In this document: positions 1 through 7,900 of the stretch, piece after piece | Layout: the number at the start of each line of letters is the position of its first letter | How positions within the stretch are numbered: the stretch's first letter is position 1 | NCBI GenBank assembly: GCA_017501865.1 | Contig: JAFVWD010000129.1 | Span: forward strand, 1 to 8,846 | Length of the DNA stretch: 8,846 nucleotides | Source: Clostridia bacterium | Lineage (GTDB): Bacteria > Bacillota > Clostridia > Oscillospirales > Acutalibacteraceae | Direction: 5' to 3' | Program-made: the position numbers and the translations under genes | Notes under the pieces: generated by a model | The model's database searches: none | Seen by the model: the letters and a program-made list of their open reading frames with translations, nothing else | What the model was told of the DNA's origin: nothing

Positions 1-528
1 GTTATTATTAATCAATCCAACAGCGAAGTGCCCAATGCCGATAATGCATCATATTCCAAAAATTATATGAGTGATATTCAATCCGTTGTAGTAAAAGCAT
101 CAAGTGAATACAGGGTTTATGATGACTTTTATTCAGGCTTTGACAGCGATGGAGCTCCTTCAGGAGTCAAGGATGGAATTAAAATCGGTGTAAAGAAAAA
201 CACAACAGGCGATACTTTTGCTTCTGCACCGCTTAATGAGTGGGGCTTCGGTAGTGAAAGCGTTGTTAAGTATGATACAACTGAAGCTTTAATAAATGCT
301 CTTGTAAATGATGAAGTTACAGCAGTAATAATTGACGATGCAATTGCAGAAAAATCAGTAAGTAATACAAGCGGATTAAAAATTCTTGATTCGTCTTTTT
401 ACAGTACAGATTACCGTATAGCGGTTGTAAGCGAAGATGAGGAAAAACGCAACACAATTGTTTCTGCTGTGAATGAGTTAATAGATAATGGTATTATTCA
501 GAGCATTGTTGACAGTTATATGAATTGA
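1..528 (+). CDS. Amino-acid-type ABC transporter solute-binding protein, C-terminal part (5' end outside window)
   Basis: The frame is open from base 1 to the TGA at 526-528, giving 175 visible residues, so the gene starts upstream of the window. A GTG at 28 is an in-frame valine and not a convincing start: it has no ribosome site and the frame is open to its left. The sequence matches the second half of family-3 periplasmic binding proteins (SBP_bac_3). A stretch of type VVVKASSEYRVYDDF is followed by the IGVKKNTTGDTF motif (about nt 184-222), where the TTGD segment normally contacts the ligand. Then come the lobe pattern VKYDTTEALINAL, the VIIDDAIAEK segment, GLKILDSSF, and the terminal helix DNGIIQSIVDSYMN. 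In this family the protein is a lipid-anchored extracytoplasmic receptor that passes amino acids or similar polar solutes to an ABC permease. The lipobox and N-lobe are not visible, and the ligand cannot be read from this fragment. The GH3 gene begins 22 nt downstream and may share the transcript. Confidence 0.88.
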   Translation, partial: VIINQSNSEVPNADNASYSKNYMSDIQSVVVKASSEYRVYDDFYSGFDSDGAPSGVKDGIKIGVKKNTTGDTFASAPLNEWGFGSESVVKYDTTEALINALVNDEVTAVIIDDAIAEKSVSNTSGLKILDSSFYSTDYRIAVVSEDEEKRNTIVSAVNELIDNGIIQSIVDSYMN

Positions 529-550
529 TATTTCTGAAAGGGATTTTATT

Positions 551-2653
551 ATGGATTTAGTTAAAGCACAACAAAAGGCAAAAGAATTAGTAGCTCAGAT
601 GACTGCTGAAGAAAAGATGAGTCAGCTTCTTTATACATCTCCTGCAATTGAGAGGCTTAATATAAACGAGTATAATTGGTGGAATGAGGCATCGCACGGT
701 GTTGCGCGAGCAGGTGTAGCAACGGTTTTTCCTCATGCTATAGGTATGGCAGCTACATTTGACAAGGATTTGGTAAAAACTGTTGCTGATGCTATTTCTA
801 CAGAAGCGAGAGCAAAATATAATAAAAGCATTGAGTTCGGCGACAGAGACATTTATAAAGGCCTCACATATTGGGCGCCAAATATCAATATTTTCAGAGA
901 TCCGCGCTGGGGCAGAGGTCAGGAAACATTCGGGGAGGACCCGTACCTTACTTCTCATTTAGCGGTATCTTTCATCAGAGGTATTCAGGGAGATGGTGAG
1001 TTTTATAAGGCAACAGCCTGTGCTAAGCATTTTGCAGTTCACTCAGGACCTGAAAAAACACGTCACGGCTTCGATGCCATAGCAAGTAAAAAGGATATGT
1101 ATGAAACATACCTTCCTGCATTTTATTATGCGGTGAAAAAGGCGGATGTTGCAGGTGTTATGGGTGCTTACAACAGAACAAACGGTGAGCCCTGCTGTGC
1201 AAGTAAAACCTTAATGCAGGATATTTTAAGAAAAGATTGGCAGTTTAAAGGGTACTATGTTTCTGACTGCGGTGCTGTACGTGATATATGGGAATTTCAC
1301 AAATTTGCACCTACTATGAAAGAGGCGGCAGCAGTTTCTTTAAAGACAGGTTGTAACCTTAACTGTGGTGAATCTTATAAGTATTTAACAGATGCTTATG
1401 AGGAGGATTTGATTTCGGATGATGATATAACAGAAGCGGCAGAGTACCTTTATACCATACGTGCTATGCTTGGTGAATTTGAAGAGGACAGACCATATTC
1501 AGATATAGGCTATGAAAAGCTTGATTCAGAAGAAAACAAAGCACTTAATTTAAAGGTAGCGGAAGAAAGTATGGTTCTGCTTAAAAATGAAAATAATTAT
1601 CTTCCGCTTAATAAAAAGGCATTTAAAAAGGTTGCAGTAGTAGGACCTAATTCAATGTCACATCTTGCACTTGAGGGTAATTATTTCGGACATGCTTCTG
1701 AGTACATAACATTGGCAGACGGTGTACGCAGGGTTTTCAGCGATTCTAAAATTTTCGTTGCAGACGGTTCACATCTTTGCAGTGAAGTAAAAAGCTCTTG
1801 GGACGGCTTTGAGTATCTTTATAGCGAAGGTATGGCAGCAGCTTCAGAGTCAGATGTTACCATTTTGTGCCTGGGACTTGACAGAACAATAGAAGGCGAA
1901 GACACAAACCACTCTAACGAATTCTCAAGCTGTGGCGATAAAAACACCCTCTATCTTCCTTCAACTCAAATGAAATTAGCTGAGGCAATCTGCGATGTTG
2001 CAGAAAATGTTATAGTTGTTTTAACCTGTGGCAGTGCTATAGATTTAGGTGATAAGGTAAGAAAACACGCAAAAGCTATAATTCACGCGTGGTACCCGGG
2101 TGCTTTGGGTGGTTTGGCTGCTGCTAAGCTTATTACAGGCGAGGCTTCACCTTGCGGTAAAACACCGCTTACATTCTATTACGGTAACAAGGAAATTCCG
2201 TCAATGGAAGATTATAGTATGAAGTCAAGAACATACCGTTTTATTGAGGATGAGCCGTTATATCCCTTTGGCTTTGGACTTTCTTATACTGAATTTGATT
2301 ACAGTAATTTTAAAATTCTTTCAGATGAAAGTGATGTAATGAAGGTTTCGGTTGAAGTGAAAAACACAGGTAGCTTTGACGGCAAAGAAAAAGTACAGGT
2401 TTATGCTCAGTTTACTGACAGCAGAACAAGTACACCGAATTATCAGCTTTGCGGTACAGCTTCGGTTGAGCTCAGAAAAGGTGAATGTAAAACAGTAGAG
2501 CTTGAAGTAGATAAGTTCTTTATAAAGGCAGTTCTTGAAGATGGTTCTCGCGTAGAGCCCGACGGAAAAATTACTCTTTTTGTCGGTGGTCATCAACCTG
2601 ATGAATTAAGCAAAAAGCTTTGTGGCTACGATTGCCTTAAAGCTGAAATATAA
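551..2653 (+). CDS. Glycoside hydrolase family 3 enzyme (beta-glucosidase/beta-xylosidase type), cytoplasmic
   Basis: This is a complete 700-residue GH3 enzyme, which removes terminal beta-linked sugars from oligosaccharides with retention of configuration. The start is ATG 551, preceded 7 nt upstream by AAAGGGA (537-543). There is no signal peptide, so it should act in the cytoplasm on imported oligosaccharides. The N-terminal (alpha/beta)8 domain (about residues 15-310) contains YNWWNEASHGVAR (41-53), RDPRWGRGQETFGEDP (116-131), the KHF substrate-site motif (159-161) and YYVSDCGA, with D239 as predicted nucleophile. The second alpha/beta domain (about 335-580) contains LGLDRTIEGED (441-451); E448 or E450 is the likely acid/base. 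The C-terminal Fn3-like domain (about 598-685) ends in the typical FVGGHQPD. Length and domain order are normal for the family. The YNWWNEA..HGVAR and SDCGA forms occur in bacterial beta-glucosidases and beta-xylosidases alike, so the sugar is unresolved. It lies 22 nt after a solute-binding protein gene and is followed by a strong terminator. Confidence 0.93.
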   Translation: MDLVKAQQKAKELVAQMTAEEKMSQLLYTSPAIERLNINEYNWWNEASHGVARAGVATVFPHAIGMAATFDKDLVKTVADAISTEARAKYNKSIEFGDRDIYKGLTYWAPNINIFRDPRWGRGQETFGEDPYLTSHLAVSFIRGIQGDGEFYKATACAKHFAVHSGPEKTRHGFDAIASKKDMYETYLPAFYYAVKKADVAGVMGAYNRTNGEPCCASKTLMQDILRKDWQFKGYYVSDCGAVRDIWEFHKFAPTMKEAAAVSLKTGCNLNCGESYKYLTDAYEEDLISDDDITEAAEYLYTIRAMLGEFEEDRPYSDIGYEKLDSEENKALNLKVAEESMVLLKNENNYLPLNKKAFKKVAVVGPNSMSHLALEGNYFGHASEYITLADGVRRVFSDSKIFVADGSHLCSEVKSSWDGFEYLYSEGMAAASESDVTILCLGLDRTIEGEDTNHSNEFSSCGDKNTLYLPSTQMKLAEAICDVAENVIVVLTCGSAIDLGDKVRKHAKAIIHAWYPGALGGLAAAKLITGEASPCGKTPLTFYYGNKEIPSMEDYSMKSRTYRFIEDEPLYPFGFGLSYTEFDYSNFKILSDESDVMKVSVEVKNTGSFDGKEKVQVYAQFTDSRTSTPNYQLCGTASVELRKGECKTVELEVDKFFIKAVLEDGSRVEPDGKITLFVGGHQPDELSKKLCGYDCLKAEI

Positions 2654-2660
2654 AATTAAA

Positions 2661-2705
2661 CCTCACAAGCGGTTCAGTTGTAATTGAAATGCTTGTGAGG
2701 TTTTT
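2661..2705. terminator. Bidirectional rho-independent terminator between convergent genes
   Basis: CCTCACAAGC (2661-2670) pairs perfectly with GCTTGTGAGG (2691-2700) around a 20-nt loop. A run of five T follows on the plus strand (2701-2705). AAA before the stem and TTT after it can extend the pairing by three base pairs. On the minus strand the hairpin is followed by TTTAATTTTA, so it can also end the leftward operon. It starts 7 nt after the GH3 stop codon and lies just beyond the stop of the minus-strand zinc-ribbon gene. Inside the loop, TTCA (2673-2676) and TGAA (2685-2688) can add a short inner stem. Confidence 0.9.
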
Positions 2706-2706
2706 A

Positions 2707-3411
2707 TTATAAGTAAAAGTTTTTAGTAAGCCATATTTTAAAATGCTTGTTTTTGTCTGCAATTGCCAAAAGCATAAACAGTATAAATGATGTTACGGCA
2801 ATGCTTATTGAAATACAGTCAAAAATTATATTGTGTGATGTGAAGAGCAAAATCAGCTCAGTAATTCCGGAAAATGCTGTAATAGTACCGAAAATCGCCA
2901 TTAAGCTGTGTAGCTTTGAGTGTTTTTTAGATTTAAAAAAACCGGCGAGAAAAAGTCCTGTTGCGAGACTTAAAATATCTAACGGAATAAATATTTTTAA
3001 AAACCATTCTCCTGAATGAACCAACACGAAAAATACTGAGGCATAAGCCGCTATAGCAGTTGCATCAAGCACTATAAGTAAGTATGGTCGTATTTTTTTG
3101 AACATAAACGGCAAGGCAAATAAAACCCATAAAAGTATGCTTGTTGAAACAACATAAGCAGACCACGGTGTTTGCGGTGAAAGCAGGTAATTAACTACCA
3201 AAGAAACAACACTCGGGAGCAGAAGTAAAACAGATATAATAACAGAAGTATATTTGCGTTTCTTTTGCTCGGGTATGTCTGTTTTTATAGGAAAGGGTGA
3301 GTCGACAGAAGTTTTTTCCTCAACCTGCGGTCTGAATACATCTGTCATACACAATGGACATTTTGGTGTAAAGTCATCTAACTTTACACCGCAGTTTACA
3401 CAATACGGCAT
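2707..3411 (-). CDS. Zinc-ribbon membrane protein with six predicted transmembrane segments (DUF6320-like)
   Basis: The gene encodes 234 residues from ATG at 3411-3409, with a GAAGGAAG ribosome site just upstream (about 3416-3423). The N-terminus is a compact zinc ribbon, MPYCVNCGVKLDD then KCPLC, with C4, C7, C18 and C21 as metal ligands. A polar linker (about 25-53, ending in the basic QKKRK) leads into six hydrophobic segments at about 54-77, 83-104, 109-131, 137-159, 167-190 and 194-218, and a short basic tail. No enzymatic motif is visible. The zinc-ribbon plus membrane layout, and its position after a condensation-like acyltransferase, recall proteins I remember as DUF6320; that family name is from memory and unchecked. 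The gene lies 15 nt downstream of the acyltransferase on the same strand, so they almost certainly form an operon. Its role is unknown; it may anchor or assist the acyltransferase at the membrane, which is inference only. Confidence 0.85.
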   Translation of the reverse strand: MPYCVNCGVKLDDFTPKCPLCMTDVFRPQVEEKTSVDSPFPIKTDIPEQKKRKYTSVIISVLLLLPSVVSLVVNYLLSPQTPWSAYVVSTSILLWVLFALPFMFKKIRPYLLIVLDATAIAAYASVFFVLVHSGEWFLKIFIPLDILSLATGLFLAGFFKSKKHSKLHSLMAIFGTITAFSGITELILLFTSHNIIFDCISISIAVTSFILFMLLAIADKNKHFKIWLTKNFYL

Positions 3412-3426
3412 AATATCTTCCTTCTT

Positions 3427-4713
3427 TTAAAAAAGATTACTTTCAATTTCTACAGGAATGCCCATTTCGACAAGCTTAGAGAAAAAGGCACGTTCAATAT
3501 CAGTGTCATTGTAACAGTTTGCAACGGCAATTGTGAATGTGTTGCCGACAGAAACGGCGCCCATTCTGCCACCGTTAAGTAAACCCGGGCTTGGCATAAG
3601 TATGCAGCTTTCAACGAATTGATACATTTCAGGCGGTAAAACAACCTTGCCTAAGTTTGTAAAAAGTGCGGTTGTTGTAGACTCAGCCGTAAGTGCATAA
3701 GAAATTCCTATAGCTAAATCTTTTATAACAAGCGGTATAATTCTCATAAGCGGAAATGTTTCAAGCTTTACATTTGAGCTGAACATAGCACCGAGAGTTT
3801 TAGGGTTGTTTACATATCTTAAATAAAGTGAAACCTGACGTATGATTTCTTCAAAGGTATATTCACCTAAGGACGGGTCAAGTCTGAAGCTGTAACAAAC
3901 CGAGAAATTCCTTAGTGTCTGTGAATCAAATTGATTGCGTGAATTAACAGGAATCTGAATACTTATTTCCTTCTGCTTTTTCTCTTCTCGCTTCTGAAAA
4001 TCAAGGTAAATATCAACAAGAACCGCAGTAAAAAATTCTGTGATTGTAGCACTGTATTTTTTACAGAGCTCTTTAATTTTGTCTACGGGCATATAACCCA
4101 AAATTATATGAGAACAAAAGGCAGGCTGTTTTTCGCCTGTTCTGTGGTAAACGTTCGGCTTGCTTCTTGAAGCTTTTGCGCCAGGGGTAGCATTTTTTAC
4201 AAATGAGTCCTCGAGCTCACACTGCTTCGGCTTTTCGGTAATATCAAAAACCGAACCGCCGCAAGAAATGTTATGACCTAAATACCTCAGATATTGTGCG
4301 GCGAGAGTGTTCAGAAAAACCTCACAGCCATATCCGTCAGTGAGAGCATGAAAGGCTTCTATAGAAAGTCGTTTTTTATAGTAATAAATCTTGAAGAGAA
4401 AGCGGTTGGATTCAGAATATTTTATAGGTATGCATTGGTTGCGTGTATCCTCTAAAATTACAGGGGTTCTGTTGTTGTACTGAAAGTAATACCAAAAAAA
4501 ACCACGTTTTATTTCAACGCACATACTCGGGAATCGCGGTAAAATATCTTTTAATGCTTTTTCTAAAATTTCAGGGTTTATTTCTTCTGTGAGATTAAGT
4601 GAATAGCGGATGATATTTGACCAGGTTTTGGTATTCTGCGCAGGAAAGACTTTAGCTGCATTGTCAAGCTTCAGCCAGTCTCTACCATTAAAGATATGCT
4701 TATGTGTATCCAG
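3427..4713 (-). CDS. Condensation/alcohol-acetyltransferase-like acyltransferase (start corrected; probable CTG start)
   Basis: The protein belongs to the CoA-dependent acyltransferase fold shared by NRPS condensation domains, PapA/wax-ester synthases and alcohol acetyltransferases. The longest frame starts at GTG 4788 (453 residues), but a near-consensus promoter lies inside its first 15 codons. The true start must therefore be downstream. GGTGGTGA (4726-4719) is a strong ribosome site and places the start at CTG 4713, giving 428 residues. GTG 4725 and GTG 4722 are alternatives but lie inside that site. In 453-residue numbering: WLKLDNAAKVFPA (38-50) is the typical N-terminal signature; AFHALTDGYG holds the HxxxDG catalytic motif (H147, D151, G152; the first His of HHxxxDG is Phe); IPVNSRNQF (279-287) matches the PVNxR motif; LFTNLGKV (375-382) matches the TNxG motif. 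There is no signal peptide or membrane segment. It should transfer an acyl group to an alcohol or amine, but donor and acceptor are unknown. It is the first gene of an operon with the zinc-ribbon membrane protein. Confidence 0.85.
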   Translation of the reverse strand: MDTHKHIFNGRDWLKLDNAAKVFPAQNTKTWSNIIRYSLNLTEEINPEILEKALKDILPRFPSMCVEIKRGFFWYYFQYNNRTPVILEDTRNQCIPIKYSESNRFLFKIYYYKKRLSIEAFHALTDGYGCEVFLNTLAAQYLRYLGHNISCGGSVFDITEKPKQCELEDSFVKNATPGAKASRSKPNVYHRTGEKQPAFCSHIILGYMPVDKIKELCKKYSATITEFFTAVLVDIYLDFQKREEKKQKEISIQIPVNSRNQFDSQTLRNFSVCYSFRLDPSLGEYTFEEIIRQVSLYLRYVNNPKTLGAMFSSNVKLETFPLMRIIPLVIKDLAIGISYALTAESTTTALFTNLGKVVLPPEMYQFVESCILMPSPGLLNGGRMGAVSVGNTFTIAVANCYNDTDIERAFFSKLVEMGIPVEIESNLF

Positions 4714-4718
4714 AAATC

Positions 4719-4726
4719 TCACCACC
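4719..4726 (-). promoter_or_regulatory. Ribosome binding site that decides the acyltransferase start
   Basis: Read on the minus strand, GGTGGTGA matches the anti-Shine-Dalgarno complement GGAGGTGA at 7 of 8 positions. The spacing from the GGTGG core to CTG 4713 is 8 nt, which is normal. No in-frame ATG exists nearby: the closest downstream ATG is out of frame and soon meets a stop. The site supports a CTG start, or less likely a start at one of the two GTG codons it contains. Confidence 0.6.
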
Positions 4727-4744
4727 CTGTATTTATTATTTAGT

Positions 4745-4773
4745 ATTATACATAGATTATTGTTTTCAGTCAA
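4745..4773 (-). promoter_or_regulatory. Near-consensus sigma-A promoter of the acyltransferase/zinc-ribbon operon
   Basis: On the minus strand, TTGACT (4773-4768) and TATAAT (4750-4745) are separated by exactly 17 nt (4767-4751). This is a -35 with 5 of 6 matches and a perfect -10 at ideal spacing. Transcription would begin near 4738, giving a leader of about 25 nt that holds the GGTGGTGA ribosome site. It is the strongest promoter-like sequence in the window and lies inside the upstream extension of the acyltransferase frame. Confidence 0.82.
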
Positions 4774-4816
4774 GGTTGACGGGTGCACCTCGTTTTATAT
4801 TGTGTATTATGATAGA

Positions 4817-4834
4817 AAAAACACGCGTATTTTT
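4817..4834. promoter_or_regulatory. 18-nt near-perfect palindrome, candidate operator
   Basis: AAAAACACGCGTATTTTT is symmetric around the ACGCGT core with only one mismatched pair (C4822/A4829). It lies between the two divergent promoters: 43 nt upstream of the minus-strand -35 and 24 nt upstream of the plus-strand -35. It has no loop, so it is more like a repressor or activator binding site than a terminator. The GC-rich centre stands out from the AT-rich surroundings. The binding protein is not identifiable from the window. Confidence 0.45.
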
Positions 4835-4858
4835 GTTATAAATTCAAGAAGGTTCAGA

Positions 4859-4887
4859 TAGACTTTTTAAGCAAAATGTGGTAATAT
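4859..4887 (+). promoter_or_regulatory. Probable sigma-A promoter of the large surface-protein gene
   Basis: TAGACT (4859-4864) and TAATAT (4882-4887) are separated by 17 nt. Each box matches consensus at 4 of 6 positions, so the call rests on ideal spacing and position. The start would be near 4894, giving a leader of about 29 nt that holds GGAGG at 4906-4910. That ribosome site is 12 nt from the ATG at 4923, slightly longer than usual. Confidence 0.55.
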
Positions 4888-4922
4888 TAGAGCACAATTT
4901 TATTTGGAGGTAGAAAGATAAA

Positions 4923-7900
4923 ATGAAAAAAATAATAAGCTTGTTTTTAGCATTTGTTTTTGTAGTCGGAATATGTGCTTCTGCACCAATGACAATTAAA
5001 GCAAATGCGGCAGAGGTAACAACTCTTGAATTGGCAATGGAGTATACCTTGCCTGTGGGTTCATATTATTTTACTCCGCAGTATGATGGCTGGTACAAGT
5101 TCGAGTCATCAGATGGAGGAGATCCCGTCGTTTATATTGAATTAAATGAAGATGATACGGATTATTACGCAGATGATGATTATGGAGTAGATAATAACTT
5201 CAGATGCTTCGTTGAGCTTAAAACAACCGATAGTGTATGTGTAAAAATCAGTAATTACAACGAGGAAGATACAACTGAAATAACCTTCCAAATTACTTAT
5301 GAAGGTACAGATGCGCCTGAATATACCGACGATGTAGATAATGAGGGCGGTTATGACGATGATGGCGGTTATGACGACGAGGGTGACAGCTCTGCATTGA
5401 CAGAAAACGGATTCACTGCATCTAAGCTTACAGACACAACCTGTGAAATAGATGCTATAGATTCCGTGGCAATAAATAACGGAGTGTTAAATATACCTGA
5501 GACAATCTGCGGTTACACTGTAACAGAGGTTAGTGATTGGCTGGATTGCAATAATTCTTCTGATGTAAAAGTAATTAACATTCCCGATACACTGAATTCT
5601 ACAGGGTTTTACAGCCGTTTTTATAACCTGGAGGCTATAAATGCATCTGAAAGTAACACTTTATTTAAAACTATTAACGGTGTACTTTACAATAAGGACG
5701 TTACTTTAATTGAAGCAATACCGAGCGCATTTAAGGGTGTTCTGTTTATTCCGAAAGAGGTAACTAATTTTGATTACTCAGGGATTAATGTTGAGGATTT
5801 TGAAATAGAAGACGGAAACACAGCTTTTTCAATGAGGAACGGTTTCCTTTGTAATGCTGACGGAACAGTTCTTAAAAAGGCGACATCAAAAATTTCAACA
5901 GAATTTACTTTAACTAAAAATGTAATTGTTGAACAATATTGCTTCAGAGGCTCAAAGCTTGAAAAATTGACAGTTGCTTCAGATGTTACAACAATAACAT
6001 ATTCTGCATTTTCAGGCTGCGAGAATTTGAAAACTGTTACAATTCCGAGTTCGGTAAAAACAATTCAAGGTAATGCATTTTCTTATTGTGGTAATCTTGC
6101 AAATGTTACATTGAGTGAAGGTTTAACTGCAATAGGTGCGGCAGCATTCCAATGTTGTTACGACATTAAAAATTTAAATATTCCGAAATCAGTAGCTGAA
6201 ATAGAATGCTATGCATTTGCTTCAGCAGGTTTAACATCAGTTACTATTCCGGGTAATGTGAAAACTATATGGGACAGTACATTTGTTGGGTGCAGATACC
6301 TTGAAACAGTCGTTTTTGAAGATGGTGTTGAGGAAATATATGATGCCTTTGAAGATAGTACTGAACTTAAAAATATAGTAATTCCTGATAGTGTAAAAAG
6401 AATATCTGCAAATTGTTTTTCCAAAACTGCGTATTACAATGACGAAAGTAATTGGGAAAACGGTGTTCTCTATGTTAGCAACTATGTATTAAAGGCAAAA
6501 GAAAGCATTTCAGGTACATACACGGTAAAACAAGGAACTAAGGGCTTTGCAGATTGTGCTTTTTCGGGTTGCGAATCGCTTACAGAAGTAATAATTCCTG
6601 ATAGTGTAAAATTTATACCGTATTCAGCTTTTCAGTATTGTACATCACTCAAAACTGTTGTGATTGGCAATGGTGTAACCGATATAATTGAAGAAGCTTT
6701 TTATGGTTGTAACGCACTTGAAAATTTAACAGTCGGAAATGGTCTTAAAAATATAAATAGTTGGGCTTTTGCAGACTGTAGCTCACTTGAAAGTGTAGTG
6801 CTTCCTAACAGTTTGGTAAGTATTGATGAGTATGCATTTACCCGTTGCACTTCGCTCAGGGATGTTGTTATTCCGAATAGTTTAGAGAATATGGGTACAG
6901 GAGCATTTTCTGAATGTCCTGCCTTGAAAAATATTTCACAAAATACTTCATTTGACGACAAAGTGAGTATTTCAACGTCAGTTACAAAAATATCCTACAG
7001 AGGATTTTACGGTTGTACTTCTATAAAATCGGTAGTGATTCCTGAAAGTGTTAAAGAGATTGACGGATTGGCATTTTATGGATGTGAACAACTTTCAAGT
7101 ATTTCAATTCACGATGGTGTAACCAAAATAGGCGGAGCAGCTTTTACGGGTACCGCTTATTTCAATAACGAAAGTAATTGGAATAATGGTGGCTTGTATC
7201 TCGGAAAATATCTTATTGCTGCAAAACCAAGTGTTCCGAGTGCATATGTAGTGAAGGACGGAACAAGAGTAATAGCAGGTTCTGTTTTTGAGGGTAGAGC
7301 TCTCACAAGTGTAGTTATTCCGGATTCTGTTGTAACTATAGGTGACTTCGCTTTTTCAGATTGTACTAACCTTACTTCAGTAACTATTTCTGATAATGTT
7401 ACAAGTATAGGTAGAAAAGCTTTTGAAACAAATTCTGCTAATAAGGAAGTTGACCAAGAAACAGGTGTTGAATTCTATTACGTGGGAAATCATTTGGTAG
7501 ATATTTCTAATTATTCTTCAGATTCATATAAGACATTAAAAATTAAAGACGGTACAAAGTGTATTGCTACAGGTGTATTAAACGGATTGTCTCAAGTTGA
7601 AACATTGATAATTCCTTCAAGTGTAACAAGTATAAATGCAGATAATTTATCTTGGTGGGCTGAACTTAAGAGCGTTGTGTTTGATGGTTCGGAAAATCAG
7701 TGGAAAAAGGTAGTTGTTGGTGAGAATAACGATGCGTTGTTTAATGCAAATATAACATTTACTCACGAGCATAATTTCTTGAATGCAACTATAACAAAAC
7801 AACCAACCTGTACAGAAACAGGTGTGAAAACATCAACCTGTGCCTGCGGTGATGTTAAAACAGAAGTAATCCCTGCAAAAGGACATACAGAAGTAGTCCT

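Larger units (their letters stand above)
5394..7760 (+). repeat. BspA-type leucine-rich repeat array (LRR_5)
   Basis: Residues about 158-946 carry repeating units of about 22-24 residues with the pattern aF..C.sL..v.IP.sv..I. Clear examples are AFSGCENLKTVTIPSSVKTI, AFYGCNALENLTVGNGLKNI, AFADCSSLESVVLPNSLVSI, AFTRCTSLRDVVIPNSLENM and AFSDCTNLTSVTISDNVTSI. The first part (158 to about 345) is degenerate; the regular array begins near residue 350. The array is broken by non-LRR inserts of the form NG.LY...YL that recur at several points. The fold is expected to be an elongated right-handed solenoid. The repeats are similar as protein but quite diverged as DNA. Confidence 0.88.

Noticed and set aside
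28..30. GTG as start of a complete small protein
   Set aside because: The frame is open to the window edge, there is no ribosome site, and the protein begins in the middle of a known fold.
587..958. Minus-strand open frame of 123 codons inside the GH3 gene
   Set aside because: It lies opposite a well-supported GH3 catalytic domain, has no recognisable motif, and its product has the Cys/Ser/Arg-rich look of antisense translation.
2321..2596. Minus-strand open frame of 91 codons inside the GH3 C-terminal domain
   Set aside because: It is antisense to the conserved Fn3-like domain and has no family features.
2747..3019. Plus-strand open frame of 90 codons
   Set aside because: It is antisense to the membrane segments of the zinc-ribbon protein; no ribosome site or domain was seen.
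3450..3644. Minus-strand open frame of 64 codons
   Set aside because: It is an alternative frame inside the acyltransferase, which has clear motifs in its own frame.
4776..4810. Plus-strand promoter using TTGACG (4776-4781)
   Set aside because: The possible -10 boxes TATATT (4796) and TATTAT (4805) are at spacings of 14 and 23 nt, both outside the working range.
4610..4861. Plus-strand open frame of 83 codons across the acyltransferase start
   Set aside because: It overlaps the coding start and promoter region of the minus operon, has no convincing ribosome site, and shows no recognisable domain.
4974..4985. Lipoprotein signal in the large surface protein (C18)
   Set aside because: The residues before the Cys are V-G-I, which does not fit a lipobox; a normal signal peptidase site after ANA fits better.
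6209..6961. Two minus-strand open frames (6209-6424 and 6701-6961)
   Set aside because: They are antisense to the LRR array and resemble each other only because the LRR units repeat.
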